A DNA stretch of 12,539 nt from SFDP01 sp051653625 (GTDB lineage: Bacteria > Bacillota > Clostridia > Lachnospirales > Lachnospiraceae), in the NCBI GenBank assembly GCA_051653625.1, contig JBOFWM010000069.1:1-12539 (forward strand), in the 5' to 3' direction. Both the position numbers and the translations under genes were made by a program. The notes beneath the pieces are model-generated. The model was not told the origin of the DNA and did no database searches. It saw nothing but the letters and a program-made list of their open reading frames with translations. Below are positions 1-7,454 of the stretch, one piece after another. Position 1 is the first letter of the stretch. The number at the start of each line of letters is the position of its first letter.

Positions 1-530
1 TATTAATGAAAACAAAAAGATTTTATGATTCTTTTTATAAAATACTTGATACTGAAAATGAATTAATAGATTTTCAAGAATTTTTGAATACAATGGGCAT
101 TAAGTGCGAATTGCTGTTGAAACCTCTACCAGATGGACAAAAGGAACTTTATTTTAAACATAAAAGATTGGTTCCTTTTTTCGAAACTGCGTCAAGTGGC
201 ACATTGTCATTAATAGAACTTTATAGACGAATATTGATTGGACGAAAATCCTCCATTCTGTATATGGACGAATTTGATGCTTTTTATCATTATGAGATGG
301 CAGAAAATGTGATACGATTTTTCAAAATGAAATATCCGGAATGTCAAATCATTATGACAACACATAATACAAATTTGATGACTAATAGGATAATGCGACC
401 GGATTGTTTATTTATTCTTTCACAAAAAGGTACTATTACAGCGTTATGCGATTCAACTGAAAGAGAACTTCGGGAAGGACATAACTTAGAAAAGATGTAT
501 ATAAGTGGGGAATTCGAGAAATATGAATAA
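1..530 (+). CDS. AAA15-type ATPase (COG1106-like), C-terminal part, cut by window start
   Basis: The reading frame is open to the first bases of the window, so the ATG at 6 is probably internal and the Walker A half lies outside. Counting from that ATG, the visible 174 residues hold the second half of an ABC/SMC-like ATPase site: a signature-like TASSGTLSL at 61-69, a Walker B strand SSILYMDEFD at 82-91 with D88 and the catalytic E89, and a switch histidine in TTHN at 118-121. The tail NLEKMYISG (160-168) matches the usual end of the AAA15 family, where the protein closes with a similar 'NLEKxYLSG' segment. Such ATPases are commonly the motor or sensor half of two-gene defence pairs, with the effector encoded next door. 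The last 8 bases overlap the next gene, so the two are co-translated. ATPase identity is strong; the defence role is inferred from family and context. Confidence 0.85.
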   Translation, partial: LMKTKRFYDSFYKILDTENELIDFQEFLNTMGIKCELLLKPLPDGQKELYFKHKRLVPFFETASSGTLSLIELYRRILIGRKSSILYMDEFDAFYHYEMAENVIRFFKMKYPECQIIMTTHNTNLMTNRIMRPDCLFILSQKGTITALCDSTERELREGHNLEKMYISGEFEKYE

Positions 531-1548
531 ATATGATTGGTTTCAACCTAGAAGGAGGAATAGAAATCTCCTTATTGTAGAGGGTAATCATGAAAAGAAT
601 GAATTAATCAATATTCTCTTAAAAGTTTATCCAAGGATAGATATAGAAATGGATGATATAGTTATTTATCATACTAATATTTATCAGTTGTATGATAATA
701 TTGTAAAAGAATATGACGAAGAGTGGGATAAGGATGATGTTGATTTACCATTAATTGTTGGAAGAAAATTAAAATGTCTAGAAGATATGAGTAAAGACAA
801 TTTTAAAAATATATTATTAATATTTGATTATGAAAGACATGACACATATTTCTCAGAAGAAAAAATTAGTCGTTTGCAATCTTATTTTAATGATTCTACA
901 GACCAAGGAAAATTGTATATTAATTATCCTATGGTTGAATCATATCAACATTTGACATCGTTACCAGATATTGGTTTTGCAGAGCGTAGCATAAGTGTTT
1001 TGGTGCAGCCAGGTTCAAAATATAAAAATACGGTTAGGAAAGAAAGCTATATAGCCTGGAAAATTGAATTTCCAAAGAAAATAGAAGATATACTTTTTCA
1101 CAAATTTAAAATTAAAGATAAAAATAAATGCAATGAGCTTGTAGAAGATATTTTGAAGATTGAATCTCTTGAAGAAGATATAGCAGAGCAAGTAAAAAGA
1201 ATATTGAAAAATAGTCTTGAAGGAAAAGAGTTATTAACTGCAAGTAACCAAATTAAAGATATAATTATAAAGTGTGGTTATGTAGATGAAAGAAAATCCT
1301 ATTACAATTATATGTGCTCAATTTTTAGTCAAATTATAATCCATAATATTTGTAAATCAAATAGAATTCAAAATGGTGAATTTGATGTGTCGAGGGAAAA
1401 TCTAAAAACTTGTTTTGAAGAAGTGAATTTTAATAAAATATTAGATTTACAGAACGAAAGAAGTAGAGATGAGCAAACAGGTATGATATGGGTTCTAAAT
1501 ACGTTTGTCTTGTTTGTTCCGGAATATAATTTTAGTTTCATAGAGTAG
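523..1548 (+). CDS. Putative TOPRIM-like partner protein of the upstream ATPase (unrecognised family)
   Basis: I chose the ATG at 523, giving 341 residues, because it overlaps the upstream stop codon by 8 bases; a GTG at 505 would add six residues. The N-terminus has a TOPRIM-like layout: a hydrophobic strand ending in an acidic turn, NLLIVEGNHEKNEL (about 15-28, E20, G21, E24), then a second strand with acidic residues, ILLIFDYERHD (97-107, D102, D107), followed by YPMVESYQHL (135-144, E139). In OLD, RloB and DUF4435 (AriB) proteins the matching acidic residues bind metal for nucleic-acid cleavage. The remaining roughly 200 residues are charged, mainly helical in appearance and have no motif I know. 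There is no signal peptide or membrane segment, so it should be cytosolic. Overlap with the ATPase gene and a shared terminator indicate a two-component unit. The TOPRIM assignment is motif-level only; the exact family is unknown. Confidence 0.6.
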   Translation: MNKYDWFQPRRRNRNLLIVEGNHEKNELINILLKVYPRIDIEMDDIVIYHTNIYQLYDNIVKEYDEEWDKDDVDLPLIVGRKLKCLEDMSKDNFKNILLIFDYERHDTYFSEEKISRLQSYFNDSTDQGKLYINYPMVESYQHLTSLPDIGFAERSISVLVQPGSKYKNTVRKESYIAWKIEFPKKIEDILFHKFKIKDKNKCNELVEDILKIESLEEDIAEQVKRILKNSLEGKELLTASNQIKDIIIKCGYVDERKSYYNYMCSIFSQIIIHNICKSNRIQNGEFDVSRENLKTCFEEVNFNKILDLQNERSRDEQTGMIWVLNTFVLFVPEYNFSFIE

Positions 1549-1554
1549 TTAATG

Positions 1555-1597
1555 AAGGTGTAGTTAGCAAGTGGTATATTGGATAGCTACACCTTTT
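1555..1597 (+). terminator. Rho-independent terminator after the ATPase/TOPRIM-like pair
   Basis: AAGGTGTAG (1555-1563) pairs with CTACACCTT (1587-1595). The stem extends inward by three more pairs, one of them G-U, and is followed by a short T run at 1594-1597. It lies six bases after the stop codon of the second gene and closes the two-gene unit. Confidence 0.75.
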
Positions 1598-1772
1598 ATA
1601 TATTTTATACGTGGATTTAACTGACCAGGATACTTTATAGTCCGCGGTTAAATGATTGATATGCCTTTTAGTACAAGCAAATTTTAGTGATGCAATTACT
1701 TATTACTAATGGATCTGACAATTTTTTTAACGATTAAGTATTTTCACTTTTGGTCAATGTTAATACCACTTT
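1598..1772. other. Non-coding junction between accessory pair and broken transporter gene
   Basis: This stretch has no supported gene on either strand. I looked for the missing first half of the binding protein in all forward frames and found nothing recognisable; the frame that enters the fragment is closed by a TAA at 1761. No tRNA, clear attachment-site repeat or insertion-sequence end could be seen by eye. It is best read as the join where unrelated DNA meets the remnant of the transporter gene. Confidence 0.4.
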
Positions 1773-2138
1773 TTGGAAACTTATTTAACAAAGAATTATC
1801 CAGATATTCAGTTACAAAAATATGATTCTTATGCAAATGCAAAGAATGCTTTAGAAAATGGAAATGGTGCGGCATGGGTAAATGACAATACAGAGGTAAT
1901 TGCTTTTGCAAGTCAGAACGAAGGTTATACCGTAGGAATCCCTGAACTTGGAAGTCAAGATACAATTGCACCGGCAGTAACAAAGGGAAATAGTACTCTA
2001 CTTGATTGGATCAACAGTGAAATAGAATCTTTAGGTGAAGAACAGTTCTTCCATGCAGATTATGAAGCAACACTTGTGGATACATATGGTACAGATTATG
2101 TGGAAAGCCTTGTTATTGAGGGTGGAAAAACAGAGTAA
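1773..2138 (+). pseudogene. C-terminal remnant of an amino-acid ABC transporter substrate-binding protein (SBP_bac_3)
   Basis: The 121 codons match the last part of a type-2 periplasmic-binding fold. ETYLTKNYPDIQLQKYDS is the start of the second lobe, followed by the typical 'NGNGAAWVNDNTEV' segment around residues 29-42 and a C-terminal helix region DWINSEIESLGEE. Family members are usually 250-300 residues with a lipoprotein signal, the first lobe and the ligand-gripping residues ahead of this point; all of that is missing. The only in-frame initiator is a TTG at 1773 with no ribosome-binding site, and a stop at 1761 blocks extension, so it is very unlikely to make a working protein. In the intact state the protein would sit lipid-anchored outside the cell and pass amino acids to a permease. 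No permease or ATPase of that transporter is nearby. The strong terminator behind it is intact. Confidence 0.85.
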
Positions 2139-2148
2139 TAGGTAATTT

Positions 2149-2195
2149 GCAAAAAGATATTCCATATTGATTATTAATATGGAATGTCTTTTTGC
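2149..2195 (+). terminator. Rho-independent terminator after the binding-protein remnant
   Basis: GCAAAAAGATATTCCATATT (2149-2168) pairs almost perfectly with AATATGGAATGTCTTTTTGC (2176-2195) around a seven-base loop. The T run on the 3' arm pairs with the A run on the 5' arm, so it could act on either strand. It starts about ten bases after the remnant's stop codon. Confidence 0.8.
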
Positions 2196-2200
2196 ATTTA

Positions 2201-2230
2201 TCACATTTAGATGAGGAAATCGTGTATAAT
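2201..2230 (+). promoter_or_regulatory. Candidate promoter of the glutathione peroxidase gene
   Basis: A perfect TATAAT at 2225-2230 preceded directly by TG stands about 65 bases before the gene start. The -35 region is weak: TCACAT at 2201-2206 gives an 18-base spacer. The -10 box is convincing, the -35 is not. Confidence 0.5.
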
Positions 2231-2296
2231 AAAAAAAATTGGGCATTATAAAAATTAGAAGAAGGAATGGGAGTAATTAAAGGAGAGAATATCGAT

Positions 2297-2773
2297 ATGA
2301 GTATTTATGATTTTATAGTAAAAGATGCAGAGAATCATGATGTGAATTTAGCCAATTATAAAGGAAAGGTTTTGTTGATTGTAAATACTGCAACAGGATG
2401 TGGTCTAACACCACAATATGAAGGATTACAAAATCTATATGAAAAGTACAAAAGTAAAGGATTTGAGATTTTAGACTTTCCTTGTAATCAATTTGGAAAT
2501 CAAGCACCTGGAACAGAAAAAGAGATAGGAGAGTTTTGTCAATTGAAATATCATGTTACCTTTAAATTATTTCAAAAAATTGAGGTAAATGGAGAAAATG
2601 AAGCACCATTATATACCTTTCTAAAATCACAGCAAAAGGGAATGGTAGGAAGTAATATTAAATGGAATTTTACAAAATTTCTTGTCGATGGAAATGGAGC
2701 AGTGGTAGAGCGTTTTGGACCAATGGTAACGCCTGATAAGATTGAAAAAAAGATCCATGAAGTAATAGAATAA
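2297..2773 (+). CDS. Glutathione peroxidase family protein (Cys-type thiol peroxidase)
   Basis: The enzyme reduces hydroperoxides with thiol reductants. Bacterial Cys-type members of this family generally draw on thioredoxin rather than glutathione. The 158 residues are the usual length of the short bacterial form, with no signal peptide, so it is cytosolic. Catalytic residues are visible: C35 in NTATGCGLTPQY (Cys in place of selenocysteine), Q69 in FGNQAPG, and W123 and N124 in IKWNFTKFLVD. C63 in DFPCNQF and C81 are candidates for a resolving cysteine. The start at 2297 is preferred because an AGGAG at 2281-2285 precedes it; the in-frame ATG at 2267 has a purine run directly touching it with no spacer. 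One oddity is ILDFPCNQF, where most relatives read VLGFPCNQF. It stands alone between two terminators and converges on the large GGDEF gene. Its likely role is peroxide defence in an oxygen-sensitive cell. Confidence 0.93.
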   Translation: MSIYDFIVKDAENHDVNLANYKGKVLLIVNTATGCGLTPQYEGLQNLYEKYKSKGFEILDFPCNQFGNQAPGTEKEIGEFCQLKYHVTFKLFQKIEVNGENEAPLYTFLKSQQKGMVGSNIKWNFTKFLVDGNGAVVERFGPMVTPDKIEKKIHEVIE

Positions 2774-2816
2774 AAATGAGGAAGCAACTGTCAGTAGAAG
2801 TTGCTTCCTCATTTTT
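2772..2816. terminator. Bidirectional terminator shared by the peroxidase and the large GGDEF gene
   Basis: An 18-base perfect arm, 2772-2789 against 2799-2816, closes a nine-base loop. An A run on the left and a T run on the right let it act on both strands. The stop codon of the plus-strand gene (2771-2773) and that of the minus-strand gene (2815-2817) both sit at the base of the stem, so the convergent genes share one compact terminator. Confidence 0.9.
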
Positions 2817-5358
2817 ATTCGTTACGAGTTCTTTTATATTCTGTTACATCTACACTGCTAATTAACATGGAGTGACGATCGTTGGACCAATCAATAAGAG
2901 CAGCAGAGGTCTTTGTATAAATATCAAATTTAGCTGTATATAATTCTAAAGTGCACCTTGGATTCTCACTAGAAAGATGTTGCAATGGGCAATCCTCACA
3001 AGGATGGTCTAAACCACGATAAGATGCATAACATTTTGAGCCAATACTGCTATGTTTTGTAACGTCTGTAACATTTTGATTTTCGTAATATACCGTATAT
3101 GTTTCGCGATCAATTACGTAAGCGATACTATTCATATTGTCAATTACAGCCCTTACAGCTTGATGGTGACGTTGTTCTCGTTCCTTACTAAGTTGCGATG
3201 CCATAAAAATAGAAAGAACTTGGCAAATCGTACGTAACTCTTCATATTCTGTTCCAGAAAGATGAAAATTATCATCTGTACAATTTTGGAATGCTATTAC
3301 ACCGATTAATTGATTTTGCGATTGAATTGAAAAGTGAGCAATTGATTTTATTCCAATGGATGTATAACCTTCTCTGGCGTATTCTGGGAAATCAAGTGGG
3401 GTTGCAAGGAACATTCCACCTGACTCTTTTAACGCAGAAACAACAAAATCAAAATTACTAACAGGCATATCAATATAGTTAGCACTTACAGATGGGATAT
3501 TATTTGCGCACCATTCAAATACACCATTAAAATGTGTAGACATCTCATTAAATTCAAAGATGTTTGCACGAGAAAAACCAAAGTTTTTAGCAATAAGTTC
3601 TAAAACAGATTCAATAGCAGACTTTGTGTCTTCCGAGCTATAAAGAAGACGGAATACATATTCAACACGATTGTCACGAAAACTCTTTTGAACCATTCCA
3701 CGAGTATCAATTTCTGTACGAGTAGAAACATAAGGTAATGTATCCTCTTTCGTATAAAAAGAATAGCAATTTTTTCCGCGAGCTTTCGAGGTATATAGGG
3801 CAGCATCAGCACAATTGAATAAAGATTCAAAATCAGTACCATCCTTTGGAAAGGTAGCAATTCCGATACTACTAGAAACTGTACATCCGATATTTCGTTC
3901 ATTCGAATATGTACGAAGAAATGCGGTGCAGATTTCTTCGGCTTTCTGACGGATGATTTTTTCACTTAATAGACCTGTTGCAAAAACAATAAACTCATCA
4001 CCACCAATACGTCCAACAATATCACTATCTCTAAAAATATTATGAAGACTTTCCGATAATTCTGATAAAACAGCGTCTCCATACAAATGGCCAAGTTGAT
4101 CATTTACCATTTTAAAATTATCGATATCGATAATAAAGAGAACACCAGTGGTATTTTTCGATTTTTCAGAAACTAGAGAATTATAAATCAATGATTCTAC
4201 AGTTCCCTTATTATATAGTCCAGTTAATAAATCACGTTCTGCCTTATATTGAAGTTCAAGTTGTTGGGTTTTCTCTGTGTTTATATTTCTAATCTGAGAA
4301 AACCCTTTTACGTGTTTTGTTTCAGAATCAAGAAAAAGAGAAGTATTAAGGTGCATCCATTCATATGTTTTATTGTCCATTAATCTTCGGTAATCAAAAG
4401 AGATCTCTGTTGTTCCATTTTCAAATAATTCAATTACAGATTGTGGGTTTAATAAAGGTTGAAACAATACCTTGTCTTCTGGATGAACAAAATTATCTGA
4501 AATATAGGCAAGCATTGTGTCGTAGGAATAAATCGCATCCCCTAATAAGTCTTTAAAATTTTCAAAACCTGAAATTATGTAATTCTCTGTATAATCAATT
4601 TCTTCACTTCTAAAAAGAGACTTGTCTATATTATAACGAAATTGACGTTCTTTTGTTACTGCTGTTTGTAGTTCTTCGTTTATTTCTTTATATCCAAGTA
4701 AAGAACTTGTCTTAAAAGAAAAGAATAAAACAATATAGCTTCCGGCCAAAATGACAAGTGGCGCAATAATCTGATTAACTAATACCGATGAAGGTAAATC
4801 AGGAATGCTATATATTCTAGAATTAATGATTAGATATATACAAAAGAGAATTAACCATGAAACTAAAAATATTAATTGTTCAGAATGTTGTGTGACAATG
4901 CGAATCTTTTTGTTTGAAATAAAATTCATAAGAAAAAGTATTGCAAGATTTATTACAAAAAAGGTAATGGCAGTTGTAAGGGTCAAGGAATAATTGGAAT
5001 TTGCAACATTATAAATAGTAGAGTTTGTAAGAATTGCAAAAATCGATACACATATCGAGCGAATTGCCATAACATGTAAGGTGCATGATAACGTATAAAA
5101 AATGCAAATCATTATCTTTTCTTTATGGAACAGTAAAATATTTACAAACAAGATTACAGTTAAGGCGATATATGCCATAAAAGTAGTACTTCTACTATAT
5201 AATGTAAATCCAAGTGAAAGCAAAATATTTATAATCCCTACCGGTATATAATAAATAAATTTTATTCGTGGCTTTTCTAATAATTCCCCTAAAAATTTTG
5301 AAACAAGATAATTATATGCTATAAACATAAATAGCAAAGTAATAATTGCAGCTATCAA
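2815..5358 (-). CDS. Membrane diguanylate cyclase, 7TM-PAS-GGDEF-GAF-PAS
   Basis: It is predicted to make cyclic di-GMP from two GTP at the membrane. Residues 1-215 hold about seven hydrophobic segments. A PAS-like region (about 265-360) leads to a GGDEF domain (about 370-535) with RDLLTGLYNK at 375-384, DIDNFKMVND at 411-420, the active motif GGDEF at 452-456, and an RxxD inhibitory site R443-D446 exactly five residues before it. The order then turns unusual: a GAF-like domain (about 560-725, with the strand QNQLIGVIAFQN) and a terminal PAS-like domain (about 735-845) carrying a C776, C787-x2-C790 cluster and ending DVTEYKR. The cyclase is therefore flanked by sensors on both sides. The start is a TTG at 5358, supported by a strong GGAGGTG (5373-5367 on the minus strand) eight bases away; no ATG fits better. 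It has its own promoter and is apparently monocistronic. Ligands of the sensors are not known. Confidence 0.92.
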   Translation of the reverse strand: MIAAIITLLFMFIAYNYLVSKFLGELLEKPRIKFIYYIPVGIINILLSLGFTLYSRSTTFMAYIALTVILFVNILLFHKEKIMICIFYTLSCTLHVMAIRSICVSIFAILTNSTIYNVANSNYSLTLTTAITFFVINLAILFLMNFISNKKIRIVTQHSEQLIFLVSWLILFCIYLIINSRIYSIPDLPSSVLVNQIIAPLVILAGSYIVLFFSFKTSSLLGYKEINEELQTAVTKERQFRYNIDKSLFRSEEIDYTENYIISGFENFKDLLGDAIYSYDTMLAYISDNFVHPEDKVLFQPLLNPQSVIELFENGTTEISFDYRRLMDNKTYEWMHLNTSLFLDSETKHVKGFSQIRNINTEKTQQLELQYKAERDLLTGLYNKGTVESLIYNSLVSEKSKNTTGVLFIIDIDNFKMVNDQLGHLYGDAVLSELSESLHNIFRDSDIVGRIGGDEFIVFATGLLSEKIIRQKAEEICTAFLRTYSNERNIGCTVSSSIGIATFPKDGTDFESLFNCADAALYTSKARGKNCYSFYTKEDTLPYVSTRTEIDTRGMVQKSFRDNRVEYVFRLLYSSEDTKSAIESVLELIAKNFGFSRANIFEFNEMSTHFNGVFEWCANNIPSVSANYIDMPVSNFDFVVSALKESGGMFLATPLDFPEYAREGYTSIGIKSIAHFSIQSQNQLIGVIAFQNCTDDNFHLSGTEYEELRTICQVLSIFMASQLSKEREQRHHQAVRAVIDNMNSIAYVIDRETYTVYYENQNVTDVTKHSSIGSKCYASYRGLDHPCEDCPLQHLSSENPRCTLELYTAKFDIYTKTSAALIDWSNDRHSMLISSVDVTEYKRTRNE

Positions 5359-5401
5359 TGGTGACCCACCTCCCTGTGCGAAACGTTGTAATATATAAAT
5401 A

Positions 5402-5430
5402 AGTATAGCAAAAAAAAGTGAGAGTGTAAA
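5402..5430 (-). promoter_or_regulatory. Promoter of the large GGDEF gene
   Basis: On the minus strand TTTACA (5430-5425) and TATACT (5407-5402) are separated by exactly 17 bases, a good vegetative sigma-factor promoter. The -10 box lies about 45 bases before the TTG start, leaving a 5' leader of roughly 35 bases, too short for a riboswitch. Confidence 0.75.
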
Positions 5431-5482
5431 TAAAAAGTGTTTTAGGAATTAGTATGGTATTTGGAGATGGAGGTTGGAAAAT

Positions 5483-5520
5483 AAAAAACGAACACTATAT
5501 AAATATAGCGTTCGTTTTTT
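5483..5520 (-). terminator. Rho-independent terminator of the phosphofructokinase gene
   Basis: An 18-base arm (5483-5500) pairs with 5503-5520 with one mismatch and a very small loop. Read on the minus strand, the hairpin ends in a T run, about a dozen bases after the gene's stop codon. The T run on the other strand makes it potentially bidirectional. Confidence 0.85.
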
Positions 5521-5532
5521 ATTTGTAAATTC

Positions 5533-7179
5533 TTATGCTTGTTCTAAAGCAAGAGTTCTAGTTACGATATCGCAAACCTCAGCTGGTCCGTAATATTGAA
5601 TCGCACCTGGATATAAGAAACAAGTTTCTTCTGCCCATAATTCTCTATTTGCTTCAAAATATTTAAATGGAGCTCCATCAAGTTCTACTAAAGCTTTTTT
5701 GATAACTGGTTTATCTTCACCATGTCTTCTTTCCATGTTCATCATCTTAGTGATTGGCATACCACCAGCAATCCATTCGCTAGCAGGTTTAGAAAGGTTA
5801 GATACTTTTGATAAGTAACCTGTGTATCCGTATTGGATAAGCATAAATGCATTGTATCCTAAAGAGTAGCAGTAGTCTGAATCAAAGTTAGAAGGGAATG
5901 CACATCTACCTTCATAACCTAAGAAATGGTGTAATGCATTGAATTTGTGTGCAACATTTCTTTCAGCTAATTTATCTGCAACTAAAGCAGAGAATAATTT
6001 TTCAGATTCAATCAAGGAAACTTGTACGTTACCATGAGGATCTCTTTCTAAAAATAATTGTTGTTGAATTCCTTGTGGAAGAAGTGCAAATACACCCATT
6101 GATTCAGCAGTTAATCCTTTTTCGATAAATGCATATTTATCTGCCCATGTTGGAAGAGCATTGAAATCATCTGCTTTGCTTCCTGCAAGAAGTTCATTGA
6201 TTTCATGAATTAATACAGAGAATTCTGGAACAAATTCTACGATACCTTCTGGAATAATAGCAACACCAAAGTTCATTCCTTTAGCAGCTCTTTTTTCAAC
6301 AGAATCAGCGATGTAATCAGCGATTTGAGAAAGTGACATTTTTTTCTCAGCAACTTCTTCTGAAATTAAACAGATATTTGGTTGAGTTTCTAATGCTGCT
6401 TCTAAAGCTACGTGAGAAGCTGCTCTTCCCATAACTTTGATGAAGTGCCAGTATTTTTTAGCAGAGTTAGCATCTCTTTCGATGTTACCAATGATTTCGC
6501 TATATGTTTTTGTAGCTGTATCAAAACCAAATGAAATTTCGATATCTTCATTTTTAAGGTCACCGTCGATTGTTTTAGGACATCCAATTACTTGAACTCC
6601 AGTATTGTTTGCTGCAAAGTATTCAGCAAGTACAGCTGCATTTGTATTTGAATCATCTCCACCGATAATTACGATAGCAGTAATTCCGTGTTTTTTACAA
6701 ACTTCTGCAGCAATTGCAAATTGTTCTTTTGATTCAAGTTTTGTTCTACCAGAACCAATAATATCAAATCCACCAGTATTTCTAAATTCGTTGATATAAT
6801 CATCTTCAAATACGATAAAGTCATCATCAATTAATCCGCTTGGACCATTTTTGAAACCTAAAAGTACATTATCTTTGCTAGTTGCTTTTAAAGCATCGTA
6901 TAAACCACAAACAACGTTGTGTCCACCTGGTGCTTGTCCACCAGAAAGGATAACTCCTACAACTTGTTTTTTTGCTTCAGAAGTATTTGTTCCTTTTTCA
7001 AAAGTAATTTCTTTTTTACCATATGTGTTTGGGAAAAGTGCTTTGATAGCTTCTTGATCCGCTACACTTTGTGTTTCACTACCTTCATTTACTCCAATTT
7101 CTGCAATACCGTTTCTTAGCATTGTAGGAAGTTTTGGATTGTACTCATATCGAGCTAGTTGTAATGGTGATTTTTTCAT
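5533..7179 (-). CDS. pfp: Pyrophosphate-dependent 6-phosphofructokinase (long form)
   Basis: The enzyme catalyses the reversible conversion of fructose 6-phosphate and pyrophosphate to fructose 1,6-bisphosphate and phosphate, in the cytosol, for glycolysis or gluconeogenesis. The 548-residue length is that of the long PPi-PFK class, not the roughly 320-residue ATP enzyme. Nucleotide/PPi-loop residues GGQAPGGHN are at 80-88. GGDDS at 173-177 carries the second aspartate that marks PPi rather than ATP use. The catalytic segment is PKTIDGDL at 201-208, where ATP enzymes read PGTIDND, and MGRAASH at 250-256 is the sugar-phosphate-binding region. Start choice is firm: AAGGAG (7192-7187 on the minus strand) lies seven bases before the ATG. 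It is monocistronic, with its own consensus promoter and terminator. It probably carries the main glycolytic flux in a PPi-using anaerobe; whether an ATP-PFK also exists cannot be seen here. Confidence 0.96.
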   Translation of the reverse strand: MKKSPLQLARYEYNPKLPTMLRNGIAEIGVNEGSETQSVADQEAIKALFPNTYGKKEITFEKGTNTSEAKKQVVGVILSGGQAPGGHNVVCGLYDALKATSKDNVLLGFKNGPSGLIDDDFIVFEDDYINEFRNTGGFDIIGSGRTKLESKEQFAIAAEVCKKHGITAIVIIGGDDSNTNAAVLAEYFAANNTGVQVIGCPKTIDGDLKNEDIEISFGFDTATKTYSEIIGNIERDANSAKKYWHFIKVMGRAASHVALEAALETQPNICLISEEVAEKKMSLSQIADYIADSVEKRAAKGMNFGVAIIPEGIVEFVPEFSVLIHEINELLAGSKADDFNALPTWADKYAFIEKGLTAESMGVFALLPQGIQQQLFLERDPHGNVQVSLIESEKLFSALVADKLAERNVAHKFNALHHFLGYEGRCAFPSNFDSDYCYSLGYNAFMLIQYGYTGYLSKVSNLSKPASEWIAGGMPITKMMNMERRHGEDKPVIKKALVELDGAPFKYFEANRELWAEETCFLYPGAIQYYGPAEVCDIVTRTLALEQA

Positions 7180-7216
7180 TGTTTATCTCCTTAAAATATA
7201 TTTACTTATAGCAAGA

Positions 7217-7245
7217 ATTATAAAGTATTTAATTTGAATTGTAAA
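7217..7245 (-). promoter_or_regulatory. Promoter of pfp
   Basis: On the minus strand TTTACA (7245-7240) and a perfect TATAAT (7222-7217) are 17 bases apart. The -10 box ends about 37 bases before the pfp start codon. Its near-consensus form fits strong constitutive expression of a central metabolic enzyme. Confidence 0.85.
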
Positions 7246-7379
7246 CATCTATTGAATGAATTCTAGTTAATTCGTCAAATTTTATAAATAAAGAAAATAC
7301 AAATCATTAAAATATTTTGTTTATAATTTAAATAAAAAAATAATTTAGTAATAATTTTATGCGAAAAAGAAGAAAACAG

Positions 7380-7408
7380 TTGATTTATGTTACCATATTC
7401 ATTATAAT
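7380..7408 (+). promoter_or_regulatory. Promoter of the 387-residue GGDEF gene
   Basis: TTGATT at 7380-7385 and TATAAT at 7403-7408 are separated by exactly 17 bases. The -10 box lies 46 bases before the start codon. It is divergent from the pfp promoter; the roughly 135 bases between the two promoters are extremely AT-rich, with no operator I can identify. Confidence 0.8.
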
Positions 7409-7454
7409 GGGTAAGAACAATAGATATAGTGTATAGAAAAGGGACAATAAAATA

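Noticed and set aside
505..522. GTG at 505 as the start of the TOPRIM-like gene
   Set aside because: It would add six residues outside the conserved pattern; the ATG at 523 gives the usual short stop/start overlap of coupled genes.
1598..1772. Possible attachment site or mobile-element end (short TTAAC...GGTTAA inverted pair around 1617-1650)
   Set aside because: Only five bases match cleanly, no second copy is visible in the window and no integrase or transposase is present, so it is not reported as an element.
2267..2296. ATG at 2267 as the peroxidase start
   Set aside because: Its purine run touches the start codon with no spacer, and the family begins around SIYDFIVKD; ATG 2297 has a separate AGGAG upstream.
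3600..3965. Open frame of 121 codons on the minus strand inside the large cyclase gene
   Set aside because: It lies in another frame of a gene with clear domains and has no protein pattern of its own; it is a shadow.
5372..5380. CGCACAGGG on the minus strand just before the large cyclase gene, resembling the conserved core of a GEMM c-di-GMP riboswitch
   Set aside because: The promoter leaves a leader of only about 35 bases, the second half of the riboswitch is absent, and the GGG belongs to the ribosome-binding site.
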